Source: Gaopeijia sp032250675
Lineage (GTDB): Bacteria > Gemmatimonadota > Gemmatimonadetes > Longimicrobiales > Gaopeijiaceae
Reading direction: 5' to 3'
Assembly: GCA_032250675.1 (NCBI GenBank)
Contig: JAVVEY010000019.1
Span: 1 to 31,543, forward strand
Length of the DNA stretch: 31,543 bases
The stretch's first letter is position 1, and each line of letters begins with the position of its first letter. Position numbers and translations under genes: made by a program. Of this stretch, positions 1 through 8,200 are shown piece after piece. Under the pieces are notes generated by a model that was not told where the DNA came from, made no database searches, and saw only the letters and a program-made list of their open reading frames with translations.

Positions 1-1921
1 TGACCAGGTCAGCAGCCTTGTCAAAGGGGACCACCTGATAGCCGGCCTTTTGTACGAAGGCTTCGGCGGCGTCTCGGTCGTAGACGACGAGTGCGTTGCC
101 GATCCCCCAGCTCACGGCGCGGTCGCCGCCGAACCAGGCGGCGTCCTGCCCGCCGAGCTCGTCGGTCATCGTGACCGAGGGGAAGTCCTTGTCGTCGGGC
201 TTGAGCTCGAGGGGCGAGCCGTCGCCCGCACGCGCCATCGGGACGGTCACGACGTGAAGGTCCCGTCCGACGACGGCCAGCGCCTCGCGCGGGCCACTCG
301 GGGAGAGCGTGACCTCGGACGCACCGTCGACATCGAAGAGGACGCGCTCATCGGTCCCGTCCCAGCGCAGCGAACTCACCCCGTCCGGGCCGTAGACGTA
401 GATCCGCTCGTCGCCCGCGACGAAGTGCACATTCCGTCGTCCCTCGGTCTCGGCGATCCACGTCGCCTCTCCCCCGGCGGCCGGGACCCACCAGAAGGCG
501 GAGGGGCCGCGGTTCTCCGCCGCCACCCAGGCGTCCATCGGCGCGCGGGTGAAGACGATCCGGTCGTTCGGCGCCCAGACCGGATCGGTGTAGAGGGCGG
601 GCGTCGTCGTGAGCTGGACGGGGGTGCCTCCATCCGCATCGACCCGCCACACCTGGCCGCCCTGCATATCGCTCCAGGTGGCGTAGGTGAGCGCCGAGCC
701 GTCGGGGGACCACGAGGGGTTCATCTGCACGACCTCGCGAGGGTCGAGTCGCACCGGATCGCCACCCGGGTACTCCATCACGTAGAGCCGGTCCATGGCG
801 ATGAAGGCCACCTCTCGTCCGTCGGGTGAGGCGACCGGCTCATTGATCTGCTTGACCACGAAGGTGGGGGTGTCCTCGATCGGGTAGTCGAACCCGACGT
901 GCGGTGCCATGTGCTGGACGACGGGGGCCTCGAAGGGGATGCGTGTCTCCTCCCCGCTCTCGACATCGATCCTCTGGAGCCCGCCGCCGTAGTAGGCGAT
1001 GAGCGAGCGCGAATCCGGAGTGAAGGTCATCCCGGGGTAGGTGTCGAGCGTGGCGCGTGACTCCTGGTCGTCGCGCTGCACGGGCCAGGCGAGCCACCGC
1101 TCGGTGCCCGTCTCGAGGTCGCGGATGCGCAGCCCGGTTTCCTGGTCGAAACGCGTGCCGAAGACGAGCCACCGGCCGTCCGGCGAGAGGGTGGGGCGGA
1201 ACGCCGATCCCACATTCGAGGAGCGCGTCGAGGTCTCTCCCGTCTCGCGGTCGTACACCGCGAGCTGGTAGTCGGGGAGGTCGGTGTTGTACCGCCAGGA
1301 CCCGGTCCGCTGCGCGAACCAGATCTGGCGCTCGTCCGCCCCGAAGGCGGCCCCGAGCGTGCGGAGGTTGTCGGGCTCCTCGATGAGCTGGACGCCCGAT
1401 CCGCCGTCGACGTGATACATCTGCAGCTTGATCCCGCGCGTCACGACGATGAACTCGCCATCCGGCGTCCACTCGGGGGAGTCGTACTTCGTCTCCTTGC
1501 CGCTCGTGACCTGGGTGGTGTCGGACTTGTCGAGCGAGAGGATCCACACCCCCTCGCCGCCGCTCCGATCCGAGGTGAAGACGACCTTCGTTCCGTCGGG
1601 ACTGAAGCGGGGCTGGGCGTCGACGGCCATCCCCTGCGTCAGCGGTGTGGCTCGCCCTCCCGAGGCGGGCATCGTGTAGAGGTCGCCGAGGAGGTCGAAG
1701 ACGAGCGTCTCCCCATCCGGGCTGATGTCGACCGACATCCACGACCCCTCGGTGGCGGTGAACTCGAGGACGCGCGTCGGCTCCAGGGGGAGCCCCTCCT
1801 GGAAGGGGTTCGTCTCCGAAGCGGTGTCCGGGGCCTCGCCCCCGGGGGCCTGCGCGACCGCGCGCGGCGGGAGGGTGAGGAGGAGCGCGAAGAGGAGGGA
1901 GAGGACGGCGGGGAGTCTCAT
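1..1921 (-). CDS. Secreted PD40/TolB-like beta-propeller protein, N-terminal part; probable amidohydrolase fusion (partial)
   Basis: The minus frame is open from ATG at 1921 to the window edge, giving 640 residues with the C-terminus missing. A signal peptide (MRLPAVLSLLFALLLTLPPR..AVAQ) predicts export. After it come PD40/TolB propeller blades with the repeated SPDG signature, for example FSPDGTKVVFTSDRSG near residue 100, SPEWTPDGEF, TLSPDGRWLVFG, ASPDGREVAF and NPSWSPDGSALTYATW. From knowledge of the family, this N-terminal order (VLEFTATEGSWMSVDISPDG, DLLGDLYTMP, then later WGIGNALVVYD) resembles secreted Gemmatimonadota/Acidobacteria proteins in which the propeller is followed by a metal-dependent amidohydrolase domain. 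That second domain would lie outside the window and is inferred. A tricorn-like or S9 peptidase is the main alternative. It is divergent from the di-heme operon. Confidence 0.85.
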   Translation of the reverse strand, partial: MRLPAVLSLLFALLLTLPPRAVAQAPGGEAPDTASETNPFQEGLPLEPTRVLEFTATEGSWMSVDISPDGETLVFDLLGDLYTMPASGGRATPLTQGMAVDAQPRFSPDGTKVVFTSDRSGGEGVWILSLDKSDTTQVTSGKETKYDSPEWTPDGEFIVVTRGIKLQMYHVDGGSGVQLIEEPDNLRTLGAAFGADERQIWFAQRTGSWRYNTDLPDYQLAVYDRETGETSTRSSNVGSAFRPTLSPDGRWLVFGTRFDQETGLRIRDLETGTERWLAWPVQRDDQESRATLDTYPGMTFTPDSRSLIAYYGGGLQRIDVESGEETRIPFEAPVVQHMAPHVGFDYPIEDTPTFVVKQINEPVASPDGREVAFIAMDRLYVMEYPGGDPVRLDPREVVQMNPSWSPDGSALTYATWSDMQGGQVWRVDADGGTPVQLTTTPALYTDPVWAPNDRIVFTRAPMDAWVAAENRGPSAFWWVPAAGGEATWIAETEGRRNVHFVAGDERIYVYGPDGVSSLRWDGTDERVLFDVDGASEVTLSPSGPREALAVVGRDLHVVTVPMARAGDGSPLELKPDDKDFPSVTMTDELGGQDAAWFGGDRAVSWGIGNALVVYDRDAAEAFVQKAGYQVVPFDKAADLV

Positions 1922-2075
1922 GACGATCGAAGTGGGGGAGGGGAGGAGGTCCGAGTGGGCCGGGCTCCCCGGATGAGGGATGGATCCCTTCGGCGTGAAG
2001 CGAGGCGAAGGAGGAGAGAGGGTACGCCCGACGCCCCCTTCCGCGCAATTGCGGGATCGACGTACGGCGCAGAAG

Positions 2076-2111
2076 TTAGGCTTGCCAAAACCGTAAATTA
2101 GGCTAAGCTAA
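2076..2111 (+). promoter_or_regulatory. Tandem DtxR/IdeR-like operator candidates
   Basis: Box 1 is TTAGGCTTGCCAAA (2076-2089) and box 2 is TTAGGCTAAGCTAA (2098-2111). Both begin with TTAGGCT and each has 5 of 7 symmetric base pairs about its centre. Their starts are 22 bp apart, about two helical turns, so bound dimers would sit on the same face. The DtxR/IdeR consensus TTAGGTTAGGCTAACCTAA matches box 2 at 13 of 19 positions by eye. Metal-dependent repressors of this family control iron or manganese genes, which would suit the iron-rich proteins encoded downstream. The match is moderate and the regulator is not in the window. Confidence 0.35.
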
Positions 2112-2155
2112 AGCGAGGCATCTCCCGATCTCGATGCCGACGACCCGCGAACGCT

Positions 2156-2188
2156 TCGTCGGAGGAGCCGCGCCGGCTCCTCCGACGA
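2156..2188 (+). promoter_or_regulatory. Leader hairpin, possible attenuator, before the di-heme operon
   Basis: The arms TCGTCGGAGGAGCC (2156-2169) and GGCTCCTCCGACGA (2175-2188) are perfect reverse complements, giving a 14-bp GC-rich stem with a five-base loop GCGCC. It ends 39 bases before the ATG at 2228 and would be transcribed in the leader of the operon. The bases after it (TCTTGCACCC) are not a clean U tract, so it is a weak classical terminator. It could act as an attenuator, an mRNA stabiliser or a protein-binding site. It could also be the 3' end of a short RNA starting near 2110. Confidence 0.6.
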
Positions 2189-2227
2189 TCTTGCACCCTC
2201 CATCTTCGACCGATCCGGACCCTGCCG

Positions 2228-3514
2228 ATGCCGTGCACCGTCCTGCGCTCTCTGCGTCCGACTCTTCGCCTCGTCGCCCTTCCGATCCTCTCGCTCTCGA
2301 TGCTCTCCGCGTGCGACGCGGTGACGCCGGGCGCGCCCGCCGAAGAGTCCGTCCTCGAGGGGCCGATCGCGGGCCTCTCCGAGGCACAGTTCCGCAGACA
2401 TATCGCCGGTGACGAAGGCTTCGCGCGCCGCTTCACGGTGACCGACGGGCTCGGGCCGCTCTTCGTCGCGTCGGGGTGTGAGCAGTGCCATGCGGGCGAC
2501 GGGAAGGGGGCTCCGGTCTTCACCCTCACCCGCTTCGGACGTTTGGAGGCGTCCGGCTTCGATCCGATGCTCAAGGATGGAGGCCCGCAGCTCCAGAATC
2601 GGAGCATACCCGGCTTCCTCCCGGAGGAGATTCCCGCCGGAGCGACGGGTGTCGCGCGATTCAACCCACCCGCCGTCACCGGCCTCGGGCTTCTGGAGGC
2701 GGTCGACGACATCACCCTCCTCGCGCTCGCCGATCCCGACGACGCGGACAACGACGGGATCTCGGGCCGGGTGCAGCTCATCGAGCGCACCGAGCTGGTG
2801 GAGACGGTGGTGGATCTCGAAACGGCTGGACTCCCGTCGGGCGCGGGGCGAGGCACCCTCGTCGACGGTCGGCGCATCGGTCGGTTCGGGAAGAAGGCGG
2901 GGGCGGTCAACCTTCTGCACCAGACGGTGCTGGCGTACCGCGAGGACATGGGGATCACGAGTGATCTCCTTCTCGAGGATCTCTTCCACCCCGGCGTCGG
3001 CGCGCGCGTAGGCGACGCCGTCGCCGATCCGGAGGTGTCGACCGCGGACGTCGCCGACGTCGTCTTCTACATCCGTACCCTTCGCGCGCCGCCGCGGCGG
3101 GACGCCGACGCGCCCGAGGTGGTCGCCGGGGAGGCGCTCTTTCGGGAGATCGGGTGTGCGGGGTGCCACACCCCCTCCCTCACCACGGGGGTCTCGGAGG
3201 TCGCCCCCCTCGACCGCGTCACCTTCGAGCCGTGGACCGACCTCCTCCTGCACGATATGGGTCCCGAGCTGGACGACGGATACACCGAGGGACGGGCGAC
3301 CACCTCGGAGTGGCGCACGGCACCCCTCTGGGGGCTCGGTCTCGCCGCGTCGCTGCAGGGTGGAGAACCCTTCTTCCTGCACGATGGGCGCGCGTCGACG
3401 CTCGAGGAGGCGATCGAATCCCACGGAGGTGAGGCGTCGGCGTCCCGACAGCGTTTCCGGGATCTCGATCCGGCCGATCGCGCACGCCTGATCCGCTTCC
3501 TCGAATCGCTCTGA
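2228..3514 (+). CDS. Di-heme c-type oxidoreductase lipoprotein (DHOR / DUF1111, thiol oxidoreductase-like)
   Basis: 428 residues. A lipobox (MLSAC, lipidated Cys29) ends the signal peptide, so the mature protein should be membrane-anchored and periplasmic. Two covalent haem c sites are visible: CEQCH at 84-88 and CAGCH at 310-314. Between and after them lie motifs typical of the DHOR family (COG3488/DUF1111), including LQNRSIPGF, RFNPPAVTGLGLLEAV, DADNDGISGR, GRFGKKA and, near the C-terminus, TAPLWGLGLA with FFLHDGRASTLEEAI. The family resembles di-heme cytochrome c peroxidases and often sits with iron-uptake genes such as imelysins; its substrate is poorly defined. It is the first gene of a three-gene operon with the Rieske protein and the porin. 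No Shine-Dalgarno is visible before the ATG. Family assignment is secure, function open. Confidence 0.9.
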   Translation: MPCTVLRSLRPTLRLVALPILSLSMLSACDAVTPGAPAEESVLEGPIAGLSEAQFRRHIAGDEGFARRFTVTDGLGPLFVASGCEQCHAGDGKGAPVFTLTRFGRLEASGFDPMLKDGGPQLQNRSIPGFLPEEIPAGATGVARFNPPAVTGLGLLEAVDDITLLALADPDDADNDGISGRVQLIERTELVETVVDLETAGLPSGAGRGTLVDGRRIGRFGKKAGAVNLLHQTVLAYREDMGITSDLLLEDLFHPGVGARVGDAVADPEVSTADVADVVFYIRTLRAPPRRDADAPEVVAGEALFREIGCAGCHTPSLTTGVSEVAPLDRVTFEPWTDLLLHDMGPELDDGYTEGRATTSEWRTAPLWGLGLAASLQGGEPFFLHDGRASTLEEAIESHGGEASASRQRFRDLDPADRARLIRFLESL

Positions 3515-3577
3515 TCCGGGCCCCGGTCGGGCTCGTCCTCCGTCCCCCACCTCGTTCGCCACTTTACCGAACCTGCC

Positions 3578-4012
3578 ATGCTTCGACGTGATTTCGTGAT
3601 CCGACTCCCTCTCGCGGCCGGATGGCTCTCCACCGCAGGGCTGAGCGGGTGTGTCTCCACACCCTACCTCTCCCCGATCACCGCGGCCGGTGACCTCCGC
3701 GTTCCCCTCGGCGCGATCCCGGTCGGGGGCGCCTTCGTCCGCACCGGAGGGGCGCAACCCCTCTTCGTCTCGCTCGACGCCGCGGGAGATCCGCACGCCG
3801 TCTCGTCGCGCTGCACGCACCGCGGATGTCAGGTCGAGCCCGCCGGCGAACGTCTCGTCTGCCCCTGCCACGGGAGCGCATTCGACCGATCGGGGCGTGT
3901 CCTCGAAGGTCCGGCCGAGGACCCGCTCGAGCGGGTGCCGGCCCGGATCGAGGGGGACGACCTGGTTCTCGACGTCGCGGAGCGTGGGCGTGACATCGGG
4001 AGCGGGCGATGA
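3578..4012 (+). CDS. Rieske [2Fe-2S] lipoprotein with Tat-like signal
   Basis: 144 residues. The N-terminus has a twin arginine (LRRDFVIRL) followed by a hydrophobic stretch and a lipobox (LSGC, Cys25), suggesting Tat export of a folded Fe-S protein and then lipidation. The Rieske cluster motifs are CTHRGC (79-84) and CPCHGS (95-100). Cys79, His81, Cys95 and His98 would bind the 2Fe-2S cluster, and Cys84 and Cys97 would form the disulfide typical of high-potential Rieske proteins (cytochrome bc1, b6f, arsenite oxidase small subunit). No partner cytochrome b or molybdenum subunit is present. It lies 63 bases after the di-heme gene and its stop overlaps the porin start in ATGA, so the three are probably cotranscribed. 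It probably passes electrons to or from the di-heme protein; that is inference. Confidence 0.9.
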   Translation: MLRRDFVIRLPLAAGWLSTAGLSGCVSTPYLSPITAAGDLRVPLGAIPVGGAFVRTGGAQPLFVSLDAAGDPHAVSSRCTHRGCQVEPAGERLVCPCHGSAFDRSGRVLEGPAEDPLERVPARIEGDDLVLDVAERGRDIGSGR

Positions 4013-5238
4013 TGAGGCGGTGTGGATGCCGCGCCGCGTCGTGGGTGCGCGCGGCCGTCGGTGTGGGCCTGGCGTCGTTCACGACGCTCCTTGCGGGAGT
4101 CTCCGGCGTGGGCGCTCAGGAGACACCGGCGAGCGCCCAGGAGGGGATCTACGCGAGGCCCTTCATCGGAGCCGAGTCGTCCGCCTCCTTCGGGGGGTAC
4201 GCCGAAGCCAACTCGAAGTGGTTCTCCGATGAGGGAGTGGAGGACGGGCTCTCCTTCGAGATGCGGCGCTTCAACCTCTTCTTCTTCGCGTCGCTCTCCG
4301 ACCGACTGCGCTTCATCTCCGAGCTTGAATTCGAGGACGGAACCGAGGAGATCACCCTCGAGACCGCGCTCGTGGACTTCCGGATCTCCTCCGCACTCGT
4401 CCTCCGCGCGGGTGTCATCCTCCCGCCGATCGGGTTCCTGAACCAGAACCACGACAGCCCTCGCTGGGATTGGGTGGAGCGACCCCTCGTCACTACCGCG
4501 ATCATCCCCTCGACGCTCTCGGAACCGGGAGTCGGAGCCTACGGGCGCTTCGACTTCTCCCCGACGTGGGCGCTCACATGGGACGCCTACCTGACGAATG
4601 GCCTGGGCGCGGGGGTGGTGGGTGGATCCGAGGAGGGTCGCACCGATCTCGCCGCGGGGAAGTCCGACGAGATCTTCTCCGAAGACAACAACGGGAGTCC
4701 GGCGGTGTCGGGCCGCCTCGCGCTCATCCGACCCGGGAGGGGAGAGTTCGGCGTGTCGTACTACGGGGGCGCCTACAACGACTTCCGCGTCGAGGGAGAA
4801 GAGGTCGCCCCACGGCGGCGGGTGGATCTCGCCGCGCTCGATCTCGGCCTCACCCTCGGCCGTGTCGAACTCCGAGGTGAGGCGGCCCGAGCCTGGATCG
4901 ATATCCCTCCGGGGATGGCGGAACTCTTCGGCTCTCGCCAGTGGGGCGGTCACCTCGATATCGTGGTCCCCTTCTGGACCGGCGAGCTCGACGGGTCCGA
5001 AGCGAGGCTCTCCGCCGGACTCCGCGTCGAGCGCGTGGACTTCAACGACGGGAGCTTCAGCTCGACCGGCCGCTCGATCGGCGACGAGGTCACGGTGCTC
5101 TCGCCGGGGATCGCCTTCCGCCCGCGCCCCGGCTCGGTGCTCCGCATCAACTACCGATATGAATGGGTCGAAGACTTCGTCGGGAACGATCCGGCGCAGG
5201 TGGCCGGCATTCAGGTCGGCATCGCGACCTACTTCTGA
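4009..5238 (+). CDS. Outer-membrane porin, OprO/OprP-like beta-barrel
   Basis: 409 residues with a signal peptide ending near GVGAQ (about residue 36). The rest alternates polar and hydrophobic residues in amphipathic strands, and the protein ends in an aromatic residue (VGIATYF), the usual signal for outer-membrane barrel assembly. Stretches such as FEMRRFNLFFFASLSDRLRF, ELEFEDG, LRAGVILPPIGFLNQNHDSP and GAYGRFDF resemble phosphate-selective porins O/P (Porin_O_P family), which are usually 380-450 residues. The start overlaps the Rieske stop by four bases and is preceded by GGGAG at 3998-4002, so translation is probably coupled. The channel may supply the substrate of the redox pair or let its product out. 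Substrate is not predictable from the sequence. Confidence 0.82.
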   Translation: MMRRCGCRAASWVRAAVGVGLASFTTLLAGVSGVGAQETPASAQEGIYARPFIGAESSASFGGYAEANSKWFSDEGVEDGLSFEMRRFNLFFFASLSDRLRFISELEFEDGTEEITLETALVDFRISSALVLRAGVILPPIGFLNQNHDSPRWDWVERPLVTTAIIPSTLSEPGVGAYGRFDFSPTWALTWDAYLTNGLGAGVVGGSEEGRTDLAAGKSDEIFSEDNNGSPAVSGRLALIRPGRGEFGVSYYGGAYNDFRVEGEEVAPRRRVDLAALDLGLTLGRVELRGEAARAWIDIPPGMAELFGSRQWGGHLDIVVPFWTGELDGSEARLSAGLRVERVDFNDGSFSSTGRSIGDEVTVLSPGIAFRPRPGSVLRINYRYEWVEDFVGNDPAQVAGIQVGIATYF

Positions 5239-5271
5239 TCGCGACGACGGCCCGCGGGGTGCAGCCTCCGA

Positions 5272-8200
5272 TCAGCGCCCCGCGTCGAGGTCGTTCCAGT
5301 TGAGGATCGCGTTGAAGCCCAGGATGTACGTTCCGTGCGTCTGCCATCGCCAGAAGGGCCGGATCGAGAAGAGCACCATGTGGCCGGCGCCGACCGGCTG
5401 ATCCACGACCTGCGCCCGGTTCGAGAGCGCCTGTCCGTGGGCCAGCCCCCCCGAGAGGAGCATGTCGGGTTCCCACGCCGGGAAGCGCAGGATCACCCGC
5501 GGCCCCATCCCGCTGAGGACCGCGGCGCTGTCGCGTACGGCGGCGGTGCCGCGCGCCGCCATCCGTGCCGCCACGCTTCCCGCCTGGGGCCACGTCGTGC
5601 CGTGCTCCCAGGGGGAGAGCCACACCGGTGAGGCCATCGGGCTCGTGTTCTGCCACGGACCGGGATCGAAGCGGCGGCGTGCCCGGGCGTCTTCACTCCG
5701 GAGGTCGGGGAGGAGCTCGTCGGGCGCCGCGTCGGCGGGGCGGAGTCCCGCATCGAGGATCGTTCCGTCCTTGAAGTAGACGGGCATCTGATTTCCCGCG
5801 ATCCCGTACCGGATCGGAGAGCTCTCGTCGTGAAGGATCCCCCGGTAGACCGACCCGCGGGCGATGAGGTCGTCCGCATCCGCGACCTCGAGGCCCGGCG
5901 TGAGGTCGTATTCGGGGAAGATTCCCGCGGTGTTTCCCTCCGCGATGAGGGTGCCCCCCGAGCGCACGAAGTCGAGGAGACTCTGCAGGCCCTCCTCCCC
6001 GAGGGAGCCACGGACGTCGTCGGTGGCGTCGGGGCGTCCGAAGGAGGTGAAGCGATCGGTCGCACGGTAGGGGAGGGGAGGGTCTTCCGGATCCGCGAGT
6101 TCGCCGACGTTGCCGCCGTGGGGGTAGAGGATGACATCGAACTCTGCGCGCAGATCACGCCGGTGGACCTCATTCTCCCCGAAGTAGGTGTAGGGGATCC
6201 CGTAGCGGTCGAGCGCGGCGCGCACCCACCCCTCATCCTGCGTGCGGCGCCACGAGTGGATGTAGCCGATCCGGGGCACGTCGAGCTCGTGGGTCGGAAC
6301 GGAGGCGGGGAGTTGATCGATGACGACGCCGTCGAGTCCGAGTTGGCGCAGCGCCTGATCGATCGCCGAGATGTCACCGGCGGAGGTGGAGATCAGGAAG
6401 GAGCCGGCGGGGAAGCGCTCGGAGTCGATCTCGAACGCCTCCTCGACGGCGCGCATCCGGGTCTCCGCGAAGCGGAATCGGAATTCGACGAGGGCGTTGT
6501 CGCCGGTGTGGGGCACGACGATCGTGCGCGAGCCCGCCGACACCCAATCTCCGCGAATCCCGCCCGACGCGACGACCCGACCCGCCACCGGCTCCATCGG
6601 AGCCTCGAGGAGCGCGGGGTCACTCACCGCCACCACCTCGATGTCGCGCATGAGTGGGAAGGTCCAGCCGAGGTCGTCGTACGGGCGCGGGTTCGTCGTC
6701 GGGAAGCGCTGCAGGGAGAAGTAGATGTCCGCGACCGTCCGGTAGGGCTGGTCCCCACGGACGATCCAGTCCCCCTTCCGGATTTCGAAGGTCGAAACCT
6801 CCTCCTCCTCCTCGTCCTCGTCCTCCTCCTCCTCGTCCTCGTCGTCTCGTGCGGCATCTCCCCGATCGACCGGGAGGTCGACGCGCACCTCGAGATCTTC
6901 GGTCGCGACGTGGAATTCGAGCCCCTGGGCGATCAGGTCGTTGACGGCCTCCGCCGCATCCGCCTTCGAGAGCTGGGAGGCCGGTACCACCCACCCGCGG
7001 ATCGGTCCCTCGAGGCCGCGCTCGACGGCGTTGCGGTTCTTGATCCAGTAGTTCTCGAGCCATCGCTCGCGCTCCTGGCCCATGAAGTGGAGCGAGAAGA
7101 GGACCCCGGACTGCTGGATGTTGGTGTTCGCGCGCGGCCCCCACTCGACTTCGCCCTGCAGCGGGTTCGGTCGGTACCACTCCCGGCTCTGGTCTGCGCG
7201 GATCGTGCGGTTGTCCGGACCGTAGCTCGCCACCTCGTAGAAGCGCCCGGTCGCGTTGTGCGAGTGCGCGGCGTAGAAGAGGTAGTTGGGCGTCCACCCG
7301 TCGTAGAAGTTGTAGGTCCACACCCCGGGCACCCCGCGCTTCGTCATCTCCATCACGTCGTTCTGGGCGAACATCCACCACTCGTTCACGGTGATGGCGT
7401 CGATATTCTCGTTGTACGGCCCCGTACCCGTGGAGCTGTAGAGAAGGGTGGCCGCCTCGTGCAGGTCGTGCATGAGGGTGGGTTTCCACTCGAGCGCGAT
7501 CTTCGTGGTGTTGCGGGTGAGGGCGAGGAACTGTCCCATCCCGTCGCGGTTGTTGTCGTGCGCGACGTACCGCCCCCAGTAGACGAGGGGGAGCTCCGGC
7601 GCCTCGCCTTCGCGCTCCTCGGCCTCCCAGATCGAGTCCTGCAGCTCGTTGAAGTAGTAGGTGTCCACCATCCGCTCCCGGCCGTCGACCTCGAGGACCG
7701 GCGTGATGAAGGTGATCACATTCTCGCGGATGTCGCGGATGAACTCCGACTCGTCCACGACGAGTCGGTAGGCGAGTTCCATCACCATCTCGGGTCCGCC
7801 GCGCTCGCCCGAGTGCAGCCCGGTGGTGATCCAGTAGATGGGGCGCGCGATCTCCTCGAGTTCGCGGGCGCGTGACTCGGTCGTGGCGCGCGGGTCGGTG
7901 AGTTCGTGAAGGTACCCGCGGTAGGTGTCGAGATTCGCGATGATCTCCTCGCTCGCGATCGCGATCACGAGCATCTCCCGTCCCTCTTCGGTCTTCCCCA
8001 TCGGGATGATGCGGGCCCGCTCGGGCGCGGTCGCCGCGATCGCCCTCATGTAGCGGTGGATATCGCGTGCGTACGTCAGCTCTCCCGGGGTGCCGACGAT
8101 CCGTTCGATCCCCGGAAACTCGAGCGGCGTCGGCACACGGTCGGACCAGGGGAGATGGTCGACGAGCTCGGTCGAAATGCGCGGGTCGGTGAGGTGCTCG

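Larger units (their letters stand above)
1922..2227. promoter_or_regulatory. Divergent intergenic regulatory region
   Basis: These 306 bases separate two divergent start codons (1921 minus, 2228 plus) and I see no gene in them. The middle (2070-2112) is an AT-richer island in otherwise GC-rich DNA. It holds a TTGCCA (2082-2087) that could be a -35 element for the plus gene, with only weak -10 candidates 16-17 bp on (TAAGCT at 2104-2109). Two operator-like boxes overlap this promoter candidate, and a strong hairpin lies further downstream at 2156-2188; both are listed separately. A short reading frame starting at 2134 runs across the hairpin into the next gene in another frame and looks like a shadow. 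Confidence 0.55.

Noticed and set aside
2134..2412. Possible leader peptide of 92 codons in the DHOR leader
   Set aside because: It overlaps the hairpin and most of its length lies inside the DHOR gene in another frame, with Arg/Pro-rich shadow composition.
6795..6850. Trinucleotide-like repeat as a microsatellite or mobile element trace
   Set aside because: It is the in-frame coding sequence of the acidic linker of the M14 peptidase, with no flanking duplication.
5830..7875. A 681-codon plus-strand frame opposite the M14 peptidase
   Set aside because: Shadow of the peptidase gene with no recognisable domains.
7950..7972. GCGATCGC-containing near-palindrome resembling the cyanobacterial HIP1 element
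   Set aside because: I saw it only once in this form, within coding sequence, and the genes are not cyanobacterial.
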